A stretch of 64,000 nucleotides of DNA from Roseivirga echinicomitans (GTDB lineage Bacteria > Bacteroidota > Bacteroidia > Cytophagales > Cyclobacteriaceae), in NCBI RefSeq assembly GCF_001592935.1, contig NZ_LRDB01000008.1, positions 1 to 64,000 of the forward strand, read 5' to 3'. Numbering within the stretch: the stretch's first letter is position 1; every line of letters starts with the position of its first letter. The translations under genes and the position numbers were made by a program. Below are positions 16,152-25,917 of this stretch, piece by piece. The notes under the pieces were generated by a model, which was given only the letters and a program-made list of their open reading frames with translations, was not told the origin of the DNA and ran no database searches.

Positions 16152-18739
16152 GCCAGATGAATAATACTACCCCTCCAAAAGTCTTCAAACGACTTTTATC
16201 TTGGATGTTCCCTACCTCCTCCACGGAAGAAATTGAAGGTGATTTAAACGAAGATTTTTACTATAACACGCAGAATCAAGGACATTTTACGGCCAGACTA
16301 AAATATGCTTTTGATGTACTCATGCTTGTCCGTCTCTATTTCAGAATGAGAAGCAAAAACAGAAAGCCTACGGCCATGCAAAACCTTTTCTTCTTTCATT
16401 TCAAATTTGGATTACGAGCCATTTATCGTCAGCGCCTTCATCAATCCATCAACATTGCTACACTGACACTCGGCTTTAGCTGCTTTGCTCTCATTTTTCT
16501 CTTTGTTTACAACCAACAGCAGAAAGATAACTTTCTCACGGAGCCAGAACGAATCGTGCGTTTGGGCAGTATTGCGGAATGGGGAGAAGGAGCCGGATCC
16601 CACGTAGGAATTGGGCAAATGCTTGCCAATGAACTGCCTGGAATTGAGGCCTATTCGAATGTTTCTACATCTATAGTAGAGATCAAAACACTCAATGGCA
16701 ATGAGTCTTTCACAGAAACCATCACCAATGGACTTCCAAGTCTAGTAGATATTTTTCAATTGGAAATCATTCGGGGCGAAAATATCAAGTCTGGCATAAA
16801 ATCGATTCTTATTTCAGAGAAAATAAGCCAAAAGCTTTTCTCTTCCTTGGATGTCATAGGCAAAGAATTAACACTAATTAGCCGAGGTAATGAAACGAAT
16901 TATACCATTGCAGGTGTCTTAAAAGACTTACCTGTCAACGCTAGTTTTTCTGTAGACATACTTAAACTGTTTGCAATGAATGAAAGCTACTATGACCTTA
17001 ATTCGAACATTCAAGTCAGTTACCCAGCCTATTTTAAAGTGGCTACAAACATGGACATAGACCAGATGGCGCGAAAAATACCCGAATTACTTCAAGCACA
17101 TACTTCAAGTGAGTCGTTACTATCGACACAATATGTGTTCCGAACACTGGATGAAATAAAGTCCAATATTGATGCTTCGGATAATTTTGTAGAAGCGATT
17201 GACGGACAAGTGCTATTCATTTTTTCTGTTGTTGGCATTGTCATTTTACTTCTTGCCCTTGCCAATTACATCAACCTCTCTGCAGCTCTTTCATTGCGAA
17301 GAGTACAAGAAATGTGTGTCAGAAAAGTGATGGGAGCCTCCAAAAAAACCATTATCATTCAGCAGGTAATTGAGTCCTTCATTGTTTGTTTCATTGCCCT
17401 CATTTTAACTTCTTTGGTTATTTTCTACTTTACCAACAGAATAGAAAACTACCTAGACATACCCCTTAGAATTCCTTCCAACATTATTGGATGGGTGATT
17501 TTAATAACGTTCCTCGGCTTAATTACACTTACGCTAATTGCCTCTTTATATCCAGCAGTCTTGGTTACAAGTATTAAATTCAGTGATTTCTTAAAAGGAA
17601 AAATCACTCAATCACCAAAAGGAAAATTGATACGAAACCTGCTGCTTGTTATCCAGTTCTCAATTTCGGCCTCACTGATTATTGGCACACTTACCTTTTT
17701 AAAACAATTGAGTTTTATTGATGAAATGCACCATACAGCTAAAGCCGGTGAAGTGCTTATTTTGAAAGGTAAAATTGGCAAGAACCCTGAAGTTATTAAA
17801 CAGCAATTGAACACTATACCAAGCATCAATAAAATCTCTATTTCTTCAATGGTGCCAGGCCCTAATGACAATAGCAGAGGCGGGATGGGTACAAAGGACT
17901 TTGAAAGTGGCTTTGACTTTTATATCGTAGATGAGAATTTTATTGATGTCCTAGGCTTAGACATTATTCAAGGAAACAATTTCTACAATGACGAAAAGGG
18001 GTCAGAAACAGATTTCCTTATAAATGAGAGTTTAGCTACTATGATTAAAGAAAACCCTATCGGCAAAAGTTTCGACTTGGGAAGATCAACACCAAGTAGG
18101 GTTTTGGGAATAGTGCGCGATTTTCCCGTTCAAACGATCAAAGAAAAAATAAAACCTACAGCATACTTCCTCAGAAGAAGTAATGGTGATTCAGACAATT
18201 CATTAAACAAAGTGGCTATTCGCTTTGAACCAACTGACCTAAAAAAGACAATTGCACAAATCGAGGAGGTTTGGAGATCCGTCTATCCTGATCAACCTTT
18301 CGATTTAGAGTTTATGGATGATAGAATCAGACGCACCTATACTGCGGAGCTAAAAATGGGGAAGGTATTTGGCGCATTTACTGCGGTTGCTGTTCTGATT
18401 TCTTTCTTAGGCCTCTTTGGGCTTATCACTTACATCGTTCAAGTAAGAATGAAAGAAGTAAGTATAAGAAAGATTCTTGGCGCCAACTTTCTTTCGCTTG
18501 CTCAGCTACTCACCAGAAAAATTTGGTATATCCTTATATTAGCTTCAGTCATTTCTTTTCCGCTGGCCTACTACCTCTTGCAATTCTGGTTAGAATCCTT
18601 CGCTTACCGTACTGAAATAACGGCTGAAGTTTTCATTACAACACTCATCTTATTCATGGCAATAGTTTCAATGACCATTTTCTGGCAGGTAAAAAGAGTG
18701 ACGATGCTTAACCCCGCAGAGGTGCTCAGAAACGAATAA
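16148..18739 (+). CDS. FtsX/MacB-type ABC transporter permease with PadR-linked N-terminal domain
   Basis: An 863-residue permease. Residues 1-80 form the small N-terminal prefix domain found in permeases next to PadR genes. Then come a transmembrane helix (about 98-118), a MacB-like periplasmic domain, three helices (about 355-470), a second unit starting KLIRNLLLVIQFSISASLIIG, another periplasmic domain and three terminal helices including SFLGLFGLITYIVQVRMKEVSIRKILGA (quoted in part as family motif). The architecture is two fused FtsX units. No ATPase gene is adjacent, so the partner must be elsewhere. The family exports lipoproteins, peptides or antibiotics; substrate unknown. Confidence 0.88.
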   Translation: MSQMNNTTPPKVFKRLLSWMFPTSSTEEIEGDLNEDFYYNTQNQGHFTARLKYAFDVLMLVRLYFRMRSKNRKPTAMQNLFFFHFKFGLRAIYRQRLHQSINIATLTLGFSCFALIFLFVYNQQQKDNFLTEPERIVRLGSIAEWGEGAGSHVGIGQMLANELPGIEAYSNVSTSIVEIKTLNGNESFTETITNGLPSLVDIFQLEIIRGENIKSGIKSILISEKISQKLFSSLDVIGKELTLISRGNETNYTIAGVLKDLPVNASFSVDILKLFAMNESYYDLNSNIQVSYPAYFKVATNMDIDQMARKIPELLQAHTSSESLLSTQYVFRTLDEIKSNIDASDNFVEAIDGQVLFIFSVVGIVILLLALANYINLSAALSLRRVQEMCVRKVMGASKKTIIIQQVIESFIVCFIALILTSLVIFYFTNRIENYLDIPLRIPSNIIGWVILITFLGLITLTLIASLYPAVLVTSIKFSDFLKGKITQSPKGKLIRNLLLVIQFSISASLIIGTLTFLKQLSFIDEMHHTAKAGEVLILKGKIGKNPEVIKQQLNTIPSINKISISSMVPGPNDNSRGGMGTKDFESGFDFYIVDENFIDVLGLDIIQGNNFYNDEKGSETDFLINESLATMIKENPIGKSFDLGRSTPSRVLGIVRDFPVQTIKEKIKPTAYFLRRSNGDSDNSLNKVAIRFEPTDLKKTIAQIEEVWRSVYPDQPFDLEFMDDRIRRTYTAELKMGKVFGAFTAVAVLISFLGLFGLITYIVQVRMKEVSIRKILGANFLSLAQLLTRKIWYILILASVISFPLAYYLLQFWLESFAYRTEITAEVFITTLILFMAIVSMTIFWQVKRVTMLNPAEVLRNE

Positions 18740-18792
18740 TCATAATTAACCTTTTGAACTCAAATACTCATTCAACTGTTGGCTTGAGCAAT

Positions 18793-19509
18793 ATGATAGA
18801 AGAAAGCCAACACTGCGACCCAGAAACAGGAGAATGTTCTCCAGCCGATTTAGGAGAACTTAGGTCTCAACCAGAAAAAGTAACTGATAAAGAAATTATT
18901 TATGTAGGTGACCCAATGTGCTCTTGGTGTTGGGGGATCTCAAGCCATTTAAAAAGGCTAAAAAAAGAGTACTCGCAATTCAAATTTTCTATAGTTGTTG
19001 GTGGCTTACGTCCAGGAGGCGGAGAAGATTGGGACGATCAAATGAAATCCTTTTTGAGACATCACTGGGAAGAAGTAACAAAAAGAAGTGGACAACCATT
19101 CGGTTATTCTCTATTTGAAAAAGATGATTTCAATTATGATACCGAGCCTCCATGCAGGGCCGTTGTAGTTTCTAGAAAATGGATGAAAGAGAACGATCTG
19201 GAGTTTTTTGAATCCGTTTCAAGAAAGTTCTATGTAGATAATGAAGATCCTTCCGAAGCAGAATTCTACCATTCTATTTGTGAAGAATTTAATATTCCGG
19301 TTAATGAGTTCGTCCAAGATTTCGAAAGTGAGGAAGCAAAATATAACACCCACCAAGAGTTCCAACTTAACCGTCAGTGGGGTGTAAAAGGTTACCCAAC
19401 AGTGCTTTTCAAAAGTAAAGATCAACTTTATCAAATCAACCACGGTTATACCGAGTTTAAACAAATGCAATCAGTGATTGAGAAAATACTTAGCGAAGAG
19501 ACCAAATAG
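18793..19509 (+). CDS. DsbA-family (FrnE-like) thiol-disulfide oxidoreductase
   Basis: A 238-residue protein with redox motif CSWC in GDPMCSWCWGI and the thioredoxin cis-proline loop GVKGYPTVLF. This is the DsbA/FrnE-like group, cytoplasmic since no signal peptide is seen. The start at ATG 18793 is preferred; an in-frame TTG at 18754 would add 13 residues. The N-terminus before the thioredoxin core holds two further cysteines (HCDPETGEC), which could form an extra redox or metal pair. It follows the permease by 53 bp and may be co-transcribed. A terminator lies at 19536-19568. Confidence 0.8.
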   Translation: MIEESQHCDPETGECSPADLGELRSQPEKVTDKEIIYVGDPMCSWCWGISSHLKRLKKEYSQFKFSIVVGGLRPGGGEDWDDQMKSFLRHHWEEVTKRSGQPFGYSLFEKDDFNYDTEPPCRAVVVSRKWMKENDLEFFESVSRKFYVDNEDPSEAEFYHSICEEFNIPVNEFVQDFESEEAKYNTHQEFQLNRQWGVKGYPTVLFKSKDQLYQINHGYTEFKQMQSVIEKILSEETK

Positions 19510-19535
19510 CTGACCACTCAAGTCTATTGAGACAT

Positions 19536-19568
19536 AAAAAAAGGCCGCTCAATGAGCGGCCTTTAAAA
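19536..19568. terminator. Bidirectional terminator between dsbA-like gene and susD-like gene
   Basis: GGCCGCTC (19543-19550) pairs with GAGCGGCC (19554-19561) around a three-base loop, flanked by an A-run before and T-run after. Confidence 0.9.
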
Positions 19569-19589
19569 TTTATATCAACGAGTTTTGAA

Positions 19590-21077
19590 TTATCTCCAAC
19601 CTCCGTTTGATGCATTAATACCATCCGCAGCGTCAGGTCCACCATAAGTGTAGAACGGACGAGCAACACCCATTGTCTCCAAAATCTGAGGAGCAACTGG
19701 TAAATGAAGGAAAGTTCCAGACTGCAATAAGTCTCTTTTTCTCATTTCATAAAACTGAATACCAATACTAGTTGCTGCCAATTCTACATGTCTTTCATGA
19801 TGAATTGCATCCATAATAGCAGCCTTAGTAGGTGCAACTGGAGTCATTTCTCCTCTTGTTACACGAGTACCTGTGTTAATGATAAGTGCAGCACCTGGTA
19901 AATCACCAAGATTAGCTCTTGCTTCAGCTCTAATCAAATCATTTTCTGACACATAAAGCTCAGGCATATCACCAAACCATCCAGCAAGAAGGTAATCATA
20001 CCTGCTAAGTCTATAGTTAGAGAAATGATAATAACCTCTTTCTACACGGAAAGGAACTGAAGATTTGTATTCAAAATCGGTAGTTAACCTTTTATCCTCA
20101 GGAGTAGTAGACTCTGGTGGGAAAGGGAAGTTTGGATCATCATCCCAATGCTCAGGCTGATCATTATCCATCATATGAATTACTCTCATATCAGTTTGTC
20201 CCCAACCTGGGTAAGCGTAATAAACCCAGTATTGATTTATCCATTGTACCCATCCGTCACCTTGAATAATAAAACTCTCAGTAATTCCATTATCAGCATA
20301 AGTCTTAGCTCTTGCCCAGTCAGCAGCAGCATCTTGTGCAGCATTTCTTGGAGCATAAGCTACTAAACGAGCAGCAAATGAGTTGATGAGTTTTTTGAAA
20401 TCATCATTGCTCAATGGTTCAGCTGTGTTCATCCATTCTGCTGGAATTTCAAATGTGTTACCTGCTAATGCGATAGCTTCATCTAGTTTAGTTAAAGCAG
20501 CATCAAGAACATCTGTGTATGGGAAAAACTCGGCTGCAGCAATCTCCTCTACAGTAGTGTTTTCGTCTACAATAAACCCTTTGTCATAGTTCAAGCCAAT
20601 ATATCCTAAACTAATCCCTTGGATAAATTTAGACCAAGATCTAACAAGGTTATTGTCTGCACCGTTCACCCCAATATCTAGACCACCGTCCATTACTTGA
20701 AGTACTGTATTAGCAGTAGATGCCCCCTCATACATGTTTCTATACATGTAGTTAGAGTTTGATGCATAGCTATACGCTGGCTGGTTGTCCCAAGCTTTTC
20801 TAGGCTCCCATGATTGATCTCTCATACCAAAGTTACCCCAAGAACAAGTCAAGTTATCAGCAGCTGTCCCAAGCAAGTGAGATATACTACCTGTATAATG
20901 TGTACCTCCATACCAAGTAAGGAACATACCCGAAGCAAGTGTCTTCACATCTGAGTCAGATGCCAATACCTTTGCCGTATCTGGGTTATTCAAGTTTTCC
21001 ACTTCCAATTCGTGACAAGCAACGCCACTGACCAAAAGGAAGGCCAATAAGAATCCTTTATATATTATTTTTTTCAT
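19590..21077 (-). CDS. SusD/RagB-family outer-membrane nutrient-binding lipoprotein
   Basis: A 495-residue protein with a lipoprotein signal peptide (lipobox ending at C21, SGVAC) and the SusD opening ELEVENLNNPD. The later AEARANLGDLPGAALIIN and ERHVELAATSIGIQFYEMRKR segments are SusD-like TPR features. It forms the lid over the SusC transporter at the cell surface and captures the substrate (glycan, peptide or other oligomer). It starts 12 bp after the SusC gene. No glycoside hydrolase or peptidase gene is nearby, so the substrate cannot be predicted. Confidence 0.93.
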   Translation of the reverse strand: MKKIIYKGFLLAFLLVSGVACHELEVENLNNPDTAKVLASDSDVKTLASGMFLTWYGGTHYTGSISHLLGTAADNLTCSWGNFGMRDQSWEPRKAWDNQPAYSYASNSNYMYRNMYEGASTANTVLQVMDGGLDIGVNGADNNLVRSWSKFIQGISLGYIGLNYDKGFIVDENTTVEEIAAAEFFPYTDVLDAALTKLDEAIALAGNTFEIPAEWMNTAEPLSNDDFKKLINSFAARLVAYAPRNAAQDAAADWARAKTYADNGITESFIIQGDGWVQWINQYWVYYAYPGWGQTDMRVIHMMDNDQPEHWDDDPNFPFPPESTTPEDKRLTTDFEYKSSVPFRVERGYYHFSNYRLSRYDYLLAGWFGDMPELYVSENDLIRAEARANLGDLPGAALIINTGTRVTRGEMTPVAPTKAAIMDAIHHERHVELAATSIGIQFYEMRKRDLLQSGTFLHLPVAPQILETMGVARPFYTYGGPDAADGINASNGGWR

Positions 21078-21089
21078 ATCAGTTTAGTT

Positions 21090-24000
21090 TTAGAAATTAA
21101 GTGATAGAGATAAAGCATAATTTCTGAAGTTAGGATAAGTACCTGTACCATCCACTGGGTTTCTAATAGACCCAACCTCAGGATCATATCCTGAATAGTC
21201 TGAGAAAGTAACCAAGTTACGTCCAATAGCTTTCAAAGAAGCTCCTTTAAAGGCATCAAAGCCAAAGAAACTTTGCAATTGAGTAGCTGAGAAAGTATAA
21301 CCTAAAGCCACCTCTCTAAGTTTCACAAAGCTAGCGTCTTCAACCCAATAAGAGTTGTTAGAGTTTACATCGTAAAAACCTTTATAGTACTCTAGTGCTT
21401 TCTTCTCAGAATCAGCTTTACCAAATTGGTCCATGATGCCATTTCTGTCATCTCTAGTTAACCATTGTGATTTTCTGTTATAAACATCACCACCTTGTTT
21501 GATATCTAACAACACATAAGCTGTGAAGCCCTTATAACGAACAGTGTTAGAGAAACCAGCGTAGAAATCAGGATTACCATCACCAATTTTAACAAAAGCA
21601 TCAAGTCCGTTCTCATCTTTCAATTTAACAGGAGCCTCATTAACTGTTCCTTGTGAACCAGCTGGAACTACGTAACCTTCGTTGTTCAATTCATAATCAG
21701 AAATGTTATCACCTTCTGGTAACTGCTGAGCCATTTGATCCAAAGATTTAACCCAAGTATTACCATAAATTGAACCATAAGTTTCACCTTCTTTTATATA
21801 GAATAATCCATCTGTTCCGAAAGTATATGGAGCAATAGGAAGCTCAGTTACAGTTTGTCTCGTTCTAGAGAAAACTATATTAGCATCCCAAGTTAGGTCC
21901 TGATTCTTAATCACATTTACACCTAAATTAAGTTCAAAACTATTTGATTCAATAGTACCAGCATTCTGGTATTGGCTACTAAACCCACCTGCAGTCGGCA
22001 ATAACCTCACGCTTAAGAATTGATCAGAAGTTACAGAGCTAGCATAAATCGCTTCAAAAGTAAACCTATTCAAGAACTCAGCATTAATAGCTACTTCAGT
22101 TTCAGCAGTTCTAGATGGCTTAAGGTTTTTATTACCCAAAGATGAAGCAGAAGCAACACCATTACTTACACTGTAAGTTTCATATTGCCAATCAAAACCA
22201 GGTCTAATACCTGCAATACCATAGGCTCCTCTAATCTTCAATTCTTGAACATTAGGGATATCTAAGTCTTCTGTAATTCTATATCCAGCAGAAACTCTGT
22301 AATAGTTATTCCATCTTTCGTTCTCACCAAACAAAGAAGATCCATCTATACGGAACATTCCGTCAAACAAAATTTTGTCCTTGTAATCTAAAGAACCAAT
22401 AAAGAAATAGTTAGAAGCAATTACTTCTTGTTGGTAGTTTGAGGCAGATATGTTAGCTCTAGGAATAGCCGACAATGTAGGCAGATCTCTGATACCAAAA
22501 TCAAAACCACTAGCATTCACATCCTGTCTTTTACTATTCTCATACAGGTACGAGATTTTACCTTTTGCAGTAATATCACCAAATCTACCATTAAGGTTCA
22601 TTGTGGTTTGTACTTGCTGAACATTTCTTTCAGAAGTGTTATCACTTATAGATCCTAATGAATAAGTAATTCCAAGTGGATCTGTTCCACCCAACGTCCA
22701 GCTATCATATGGTGAATATGAACCTGAGCTAATCTCTCTGAATTCAGTCGAATAACTCGCTTCAAAATTAACCCATGAAGCCAAATCCATATTCAATCGG
22801 TAGTTACCAATGATTCTTTTCTCTTCATATTTATTTTCAGTTTTGTATGTACTGTAAAGAGGGTTAGTCTCATTAGACCAGTGATTATGTCTGTAATAGT
22901 ATGGTTGACCATCTGGGTTAGGTAAGAATAGGTCGTTATCAGGCTCTGCCAATACAATATTGAAGAAGATACCTCCACCACCACCTGGGCTATTCTGTTT
23001 AGAGTTTGCTACCAAGTTAGAAGCTGAAAATTTCAACCAATCATTAATTTGATGGTCAATATTCAATCTAATATTCTGACGAGTAAAGCCATCTGTGTTA
23101 GGGATAATACCTGTTTGCGCATTGTTCTCAAATGAAATAAATGCATTTGTTGTAGCATTACGAGTGGATACAGCTACATAGTTAGTGTGGTTGGATCCAG
23201 TTTTAAAGAATTCCGCTTGTTGATCAATGTTTCTTCCAAAAGGATTGTCCATATAATGATCTGCATCAAAACCTCTATTACCAACAACATCTGGGCTATA
23301 ACCTCCAACATAACCAGCAGGGTATGTTACACCATCATATTTGGTAAACTTGTCGAAGCTTGCATAATCAGACGCCAAAGTAAATGCATGGTGCGTAGCA
23401 AGATCAAGAGTTCTTTCTAGCTGTTGCCACCCAATCTCATTTCTTACCGTAATATTAGTAGTTCCAATATTTTGGTTATTTCCACGCTTAGAGGTGATTA
23501 CAATTACACCATTACCAGCCCTAGAACCGTATAATGACGCAGCAGAAGCACCTTTAATAACTTCGTAAGACTCAACATCATCTACGTTAATATCAGAAAG
23601 TCCACCTTCAATGATAACTCCATCAATCACCACCATTGGGCTAGAGCCAGCGTTCAAGTTGTTATCAGCTCTTAGCTGAAGACTTGCATCGTTACCAGGG
23701 CTACCGCCAGCAGAGGATATTCTAACCCCAGCTACTTTACCTGCTAATGCAGAACCGGCAGAAGTTGCAGGAGCTAGACTTAAACGCTCAGCGTCTATCT
23801 TAGCTACCGTAACTGTCAGTTTCTTTCTAGGAGTACCAGCGGCCACACCAGAAACCACAATTTCACCCAAATCCGTAGCATCTGGATTTAATTGAATGTC
23901 AATTGTAGTCTGTGTTCCGATTTGAACTTCTTGAGTAACATAGCCCAAGAATCTAAAGACAAGAACTCCACTTGCGGGAGCAGACAGCGTATATGTACCA

Positions 24001-24167
24001 TCTGGTTGTGTCGCAGTACCCATAGTGGTACCCTTTATTATAATGTTAACACTAGGAAGCCCTAGGCCAGTTTCATCAGTTACTCTTCCCTTGATTTCGC
24101 GATCTTGTGCAGTCGCAAATAGGGAGACAAGCACTGACATCATGAAAGTCAGTAATACTCTCTTCAT
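21090..24167 (-). CDS. SusC/RagA-family TonB-dependent outer-membrane receptor
   Basis: A 1025-residue outer-membrane importer. It has a signal peptide (1-20), a carboxypeptidase D-like regulatory domain (about 24-100: IKGRVTDETGLGLPSVNI), a plug domain with the SusC signature GSRAGNGVIVITSKRG (about 213-228) and a large beta barrel ending ALSLSLNF. No extra N-terminal signalling domain for an anti-sigma factor is seen. Transport needs TonB-ExbBD. Its leader holds a 13-bp hairpin at 24232-24265. SusD follows directly. Confidence 0.95.
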   Translation of the reverse strand: MKRVLLTFMMSVLVSLFATAQDREIKGRVTDETGLGLPSVNIIIKGTTMGTATQPDGTYTLSAPASGVLVFRFLGYVTQEVQIGTQTTIDIQLNPDATDLGEIVVSGVAAGTPRKKLTVTVAKIDAERLSLAPATSAGSALAGKVAGVRISSAGGSPGNDASLQLRADNNLNAGSSPMVVIDGVIIEGGLSDINVDDVESYEVIKGASAASLYGSRAGNGVIVITSKRGNNQNIGTTNITVRNEIGWQQLERTLDLATHHAFTLASDYASFDKFTKYDGVTYPAGYVGGYSPDVVGNRGFDADHYMDNPFGRNIDQQAEFFKTGSNHTNYVAVSTRNATTNAFISFENNAQTGIIPNTDGFTRQNIRLNIDHQINDWLKFSASNLVANSKQNSPGGGGGIFFNIVLAEPDNDLFLPNPDGQPYYYRHNHWSNETNPLYSTYKTENKYEEKRIIGNYRLNMDLASWVNFEASYSTEFREISSGSYSPYDSWTLGGTDPLGITYSLGSISDNTSERNVQQVQTTMNLNGRFGDITAKGKISYLYENSKRQDVNASGFDFGIRDLPTLSAIPRANISASNYQQEVIASNYFFIGSLDYKDKILFDGMFRIDGSSLFGENERWNNYYRVSAGYRITEDLDIPNVQELKIRGAYGIAGIRPGFDWQYETYSVSNGVASASSLGNKNLKPSRTAETEVAINAEFLNRFTFEAIYASSVTSDQFLSVRLLPTAGGFSSQYQNAGTIESNSFELNLGVNVIKNQDLTWDANIVFSRTRQTVTELPIAPYTFGTDGLFYIKEGETYGSIYGNTWVKSLDQMAQQLPEGDNISDYELNNEGYVVPAGSQGTVNEAPVKLKDENGLDAFVKIGDGNPDFYAGFSNTVRYKGFTAYVLLDIKQGGDVYNRKSQWLTRDDRNGIMDQFGKADSEKKALEYYKGFYDVNSNNSYWVEDASFVKLREVALGYTFSATQLQSFFGFDAFKGASLKAIGRNLVTFSDYSGYDPEVGSIRNPVDGTGTYPNFRNYALSLSLNF

Positions 24168-24231
24168 AGTTAGTAGTTTTAGTAAAAAATTATTTTAGTA
24201 AATAATTCGATTGAATTACCAAATGTAAAAT

Positions 24232-24265
24232 AAAATATGGTCAAAGAAAACCTTGACCATATTTT
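24232..24265 (-). promoter_or_regulatory. 13-bp hairpin in the presumed leader of susC
   Basis: AAAATATGGTCAA (24232-24244) is perfectly complementary to TTGACCATATTTT (24253-24265) around an 8-base loop. On the minus strand it ends 65 bp before the SusC ATG and is followed by TTTTATTTTA. It could be a leader attenuator, an mRNA 5' stabiliser, or a terminator ending upstream transcription. It is AT-rich, so stability is moderate. Confidence 0.5.
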
Positions 24266-24267
24266 TT

Positions 24268-24729
24268 AACTCATTAAAAGTATCTAAGAGTATTTTATTT
24301 CATCAACACCTTAATCAGATTCAGAATTTGATAGCTTTTAAATTGACACAAAAGGTACTGACTCGATACAGAATTGCATCATTAAAATACACTATTTGAT
24401 TTTAAATATAAATTATTTATTTCTAGAAACAATACACCTTCTATTTTACCCTAAATTTTTATTATTTAAAGAAATCAACACCTAAATACCTAATAATCAG
24501 ATAACTTAATAAAAAATGCGTAGCACAATGCCAACAACAACTTATCACCAAACAAAGACAGGAAAGGCACTAAAAGCCTGAATGAATGACTCTTATGACT
24601 TAACGGCTCGACATCAGATGGTTGGACAAAATTAAGGGCTGTGAATAACAAAAGATGGATACTACTATAGAAATGATTAAAAAAACAATAGTCTGGCTAA
24701 ACGCCCCTCAGGGTAAAGGCGAGAGCAAC
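24268..24729. other. Noncoding AT-rich stretch upstream of susC
   Basis: About 460 bp without a convincing reading frame. It should hold the promoter for SusC/SusD; TACCTTTTG on the minus strand near 24352-24360 is a near match to a -7 box, without a -33 partner. Nothing else recognisable was seen. Confidence 0.6.
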
Positions 24730-24760
24730 AAAAAAGGGCTTCCCATCTGAAAGCCCTTTA
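24730..24760 (-). terminator. Terminator of the FISUMP gene
   Basis: AAAGGGCTT (24733-24741) pairs with AAGCCCTTT (24751-24759) around a nine-base loop, 27 bp downstream of the FISUMP gene stop, with flanking A/T runs in both directions. Confidence 0.85.
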
Positions 24761-24786
24761 ACCAAAACATTTGTGTGTGTACTCAA

Positions 24787-25350
24787 TTAATCTTTCACGT
24801 ACCGAACAGCCATCTTAGCAGTAGTGGATATTTTACCGTGAGTATATCTTAATTCTCTGTTAGGTACAGAGATATAACTTGCAATTTCATTATCTGAGGA
24901 TTGAGTCCAATAAAACCCAACTTGATTTCTACCTATCATCCCCATAAGCGGATCCTCATAACCATCTGATTCAAAATTAAATAAATAGTACTCTTCAGGT
25001 ATTATCTGATTTGGATCAGACGAAAAGCCTGTCCTTTTAAGAAGTTTACTCCATTCCTCGCTTGTGGGTAATCTCCAACCGGTTGGCGCAGAAATTTCAG
25101 CTTCTTGATATGACATCTGCTTTGATATCCCTTTAAAGTTAGCGGTCATCCAAACTACATCATCAAACTCTACAGTCGAGTAAGCCATTCCGTTCCTCCA
25201 ATCCACCCATGTGTCACCAGGTGTCCATTCATCATTAATATCTGGGCTCAGAGCCACAAACTCTTCAGGAGAATTAAGTAACCCATCTATTGGAAGCGCC
25301 AATAATGGCGTAATGAATGCTAATGCAAGGAGTGTTTGACGTATTTTCAT
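24787..25350 (-). CDS. Secreted FISUMP-domain protein
   Basis: A 187-residue exported protein with signal peptide MKIRQTLLALAFITPLLAL. It then shows the landmarks of the Fibrobacter succinogenes major paralogous (FISUMP) domain: VVWMTANFKG (65-74), APTGWRLPTSEEWSKLL (88-104), FYWTQSSD (147-153) and a terminal AVRYVKD. FISUMP proteins are secreted or surface proteins of unknown activity with a C-type-lectin-like flavour. The domain here fills almost the whole protein. It opens a sparse region of small secreted proteins (24.8-27.9 kb). Confidence 0.8.
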   Translation of the reverse strand: MKIRQTLLALAFITPLLALPIDGLLNSPEEFVALSPDINDEWTPGDTWVDWRNGMAYSTVEFDDVVWMTANFKGISKQMSYQEAEISAPTGWRLPTSEEWSKLLKRTGFSSDPNQIIPEEYYLFNFESDGYEDPLMGMIGRNQVGFYWTQSSDNEIASYISVPNRELRYTHGKISTTAKMAVRYVKD

Positions 25351-25458
25351 AACCTTTGTTTACTTACAGTCAAATATGATTGATATGTAATCCTTATATA
25401 TTGAGGTAATTCGCAATATGAATTTTAGGTAATTTCGTTAGTTCTGTAGGTTTTTTAC

Positions 25459-25917
25459 CTAGTCAAGCTTTAGACTCCACTTAAGACCTAAGTCAAAACT
25501 CATAAAACCATCACTCCTACCTAAACCCAAATTAAAAGACAAGCCATCTCTGATAGCATATGCTCCTTCTATAGTAGGTTGAACCGCTAAAAATTTACCG
25601 TCAAAAAGCCCTATTTTCAAACTAGGCAATACAGTAAATTTAGCATTGGGGTTAATCGCATACTGAAAATATGTTCCAGCAAATGTCTTCTGCCCTTTCT
25701 CCGAGTTATCGAAGCTTTCCAATCTAGTATAACCCAGCTTCAATCGCGACTTGTAATCTACCCCCATCCTGATTCCGTACTTCCATCCGTAAACTGTTCT
25801 GTTTGCCGATGGCGATACTTCGAGATTATACTTAGGAGTAACTTCCTGCTTTTTAAGCGATTGAGAAGAAACTTCCAAGCATATGAAACTCAGAATAAAA
25901 ATGATTATAATCTTCAT
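25459..25917 (-). CDS. Small outer-membrane barrel-like protein, paralogue of 27444-27896
   Basis: A 152-residue exported protein starting at MKIIIIFILSF (25917); an upstream in-frame start at 25974 would extend before the signal peptide. After cleavage near SSQS the protein is built of alternating hydrophobic strands ending FDLGLKWSLKL, as in small beta barrels. The C-terminal half (FAGTYFQ, PSLKIGL, LSFNLGLGRSDGFMSF) lines up with the protein at 27444-27896 (FAGIQSS, PSVRLAK, WKLGFEYGVGEKRGFG). No function is known. Confidence 0.65.
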   Translation of the reverse strand: MKIIIIFILSFICLEVSSQSLKKQEVTPKYNLEVSPSANRTVYGWKYGIRMGVDYKSRLKLGYTRLESFDNSEKGQKTFAGTYFQYAINPNAKFTVLPSLKIGLFDGKFLAVQPTIEGAYAIRDGLSFNLGLGRSDGFMSFDLGLKWSLKLD

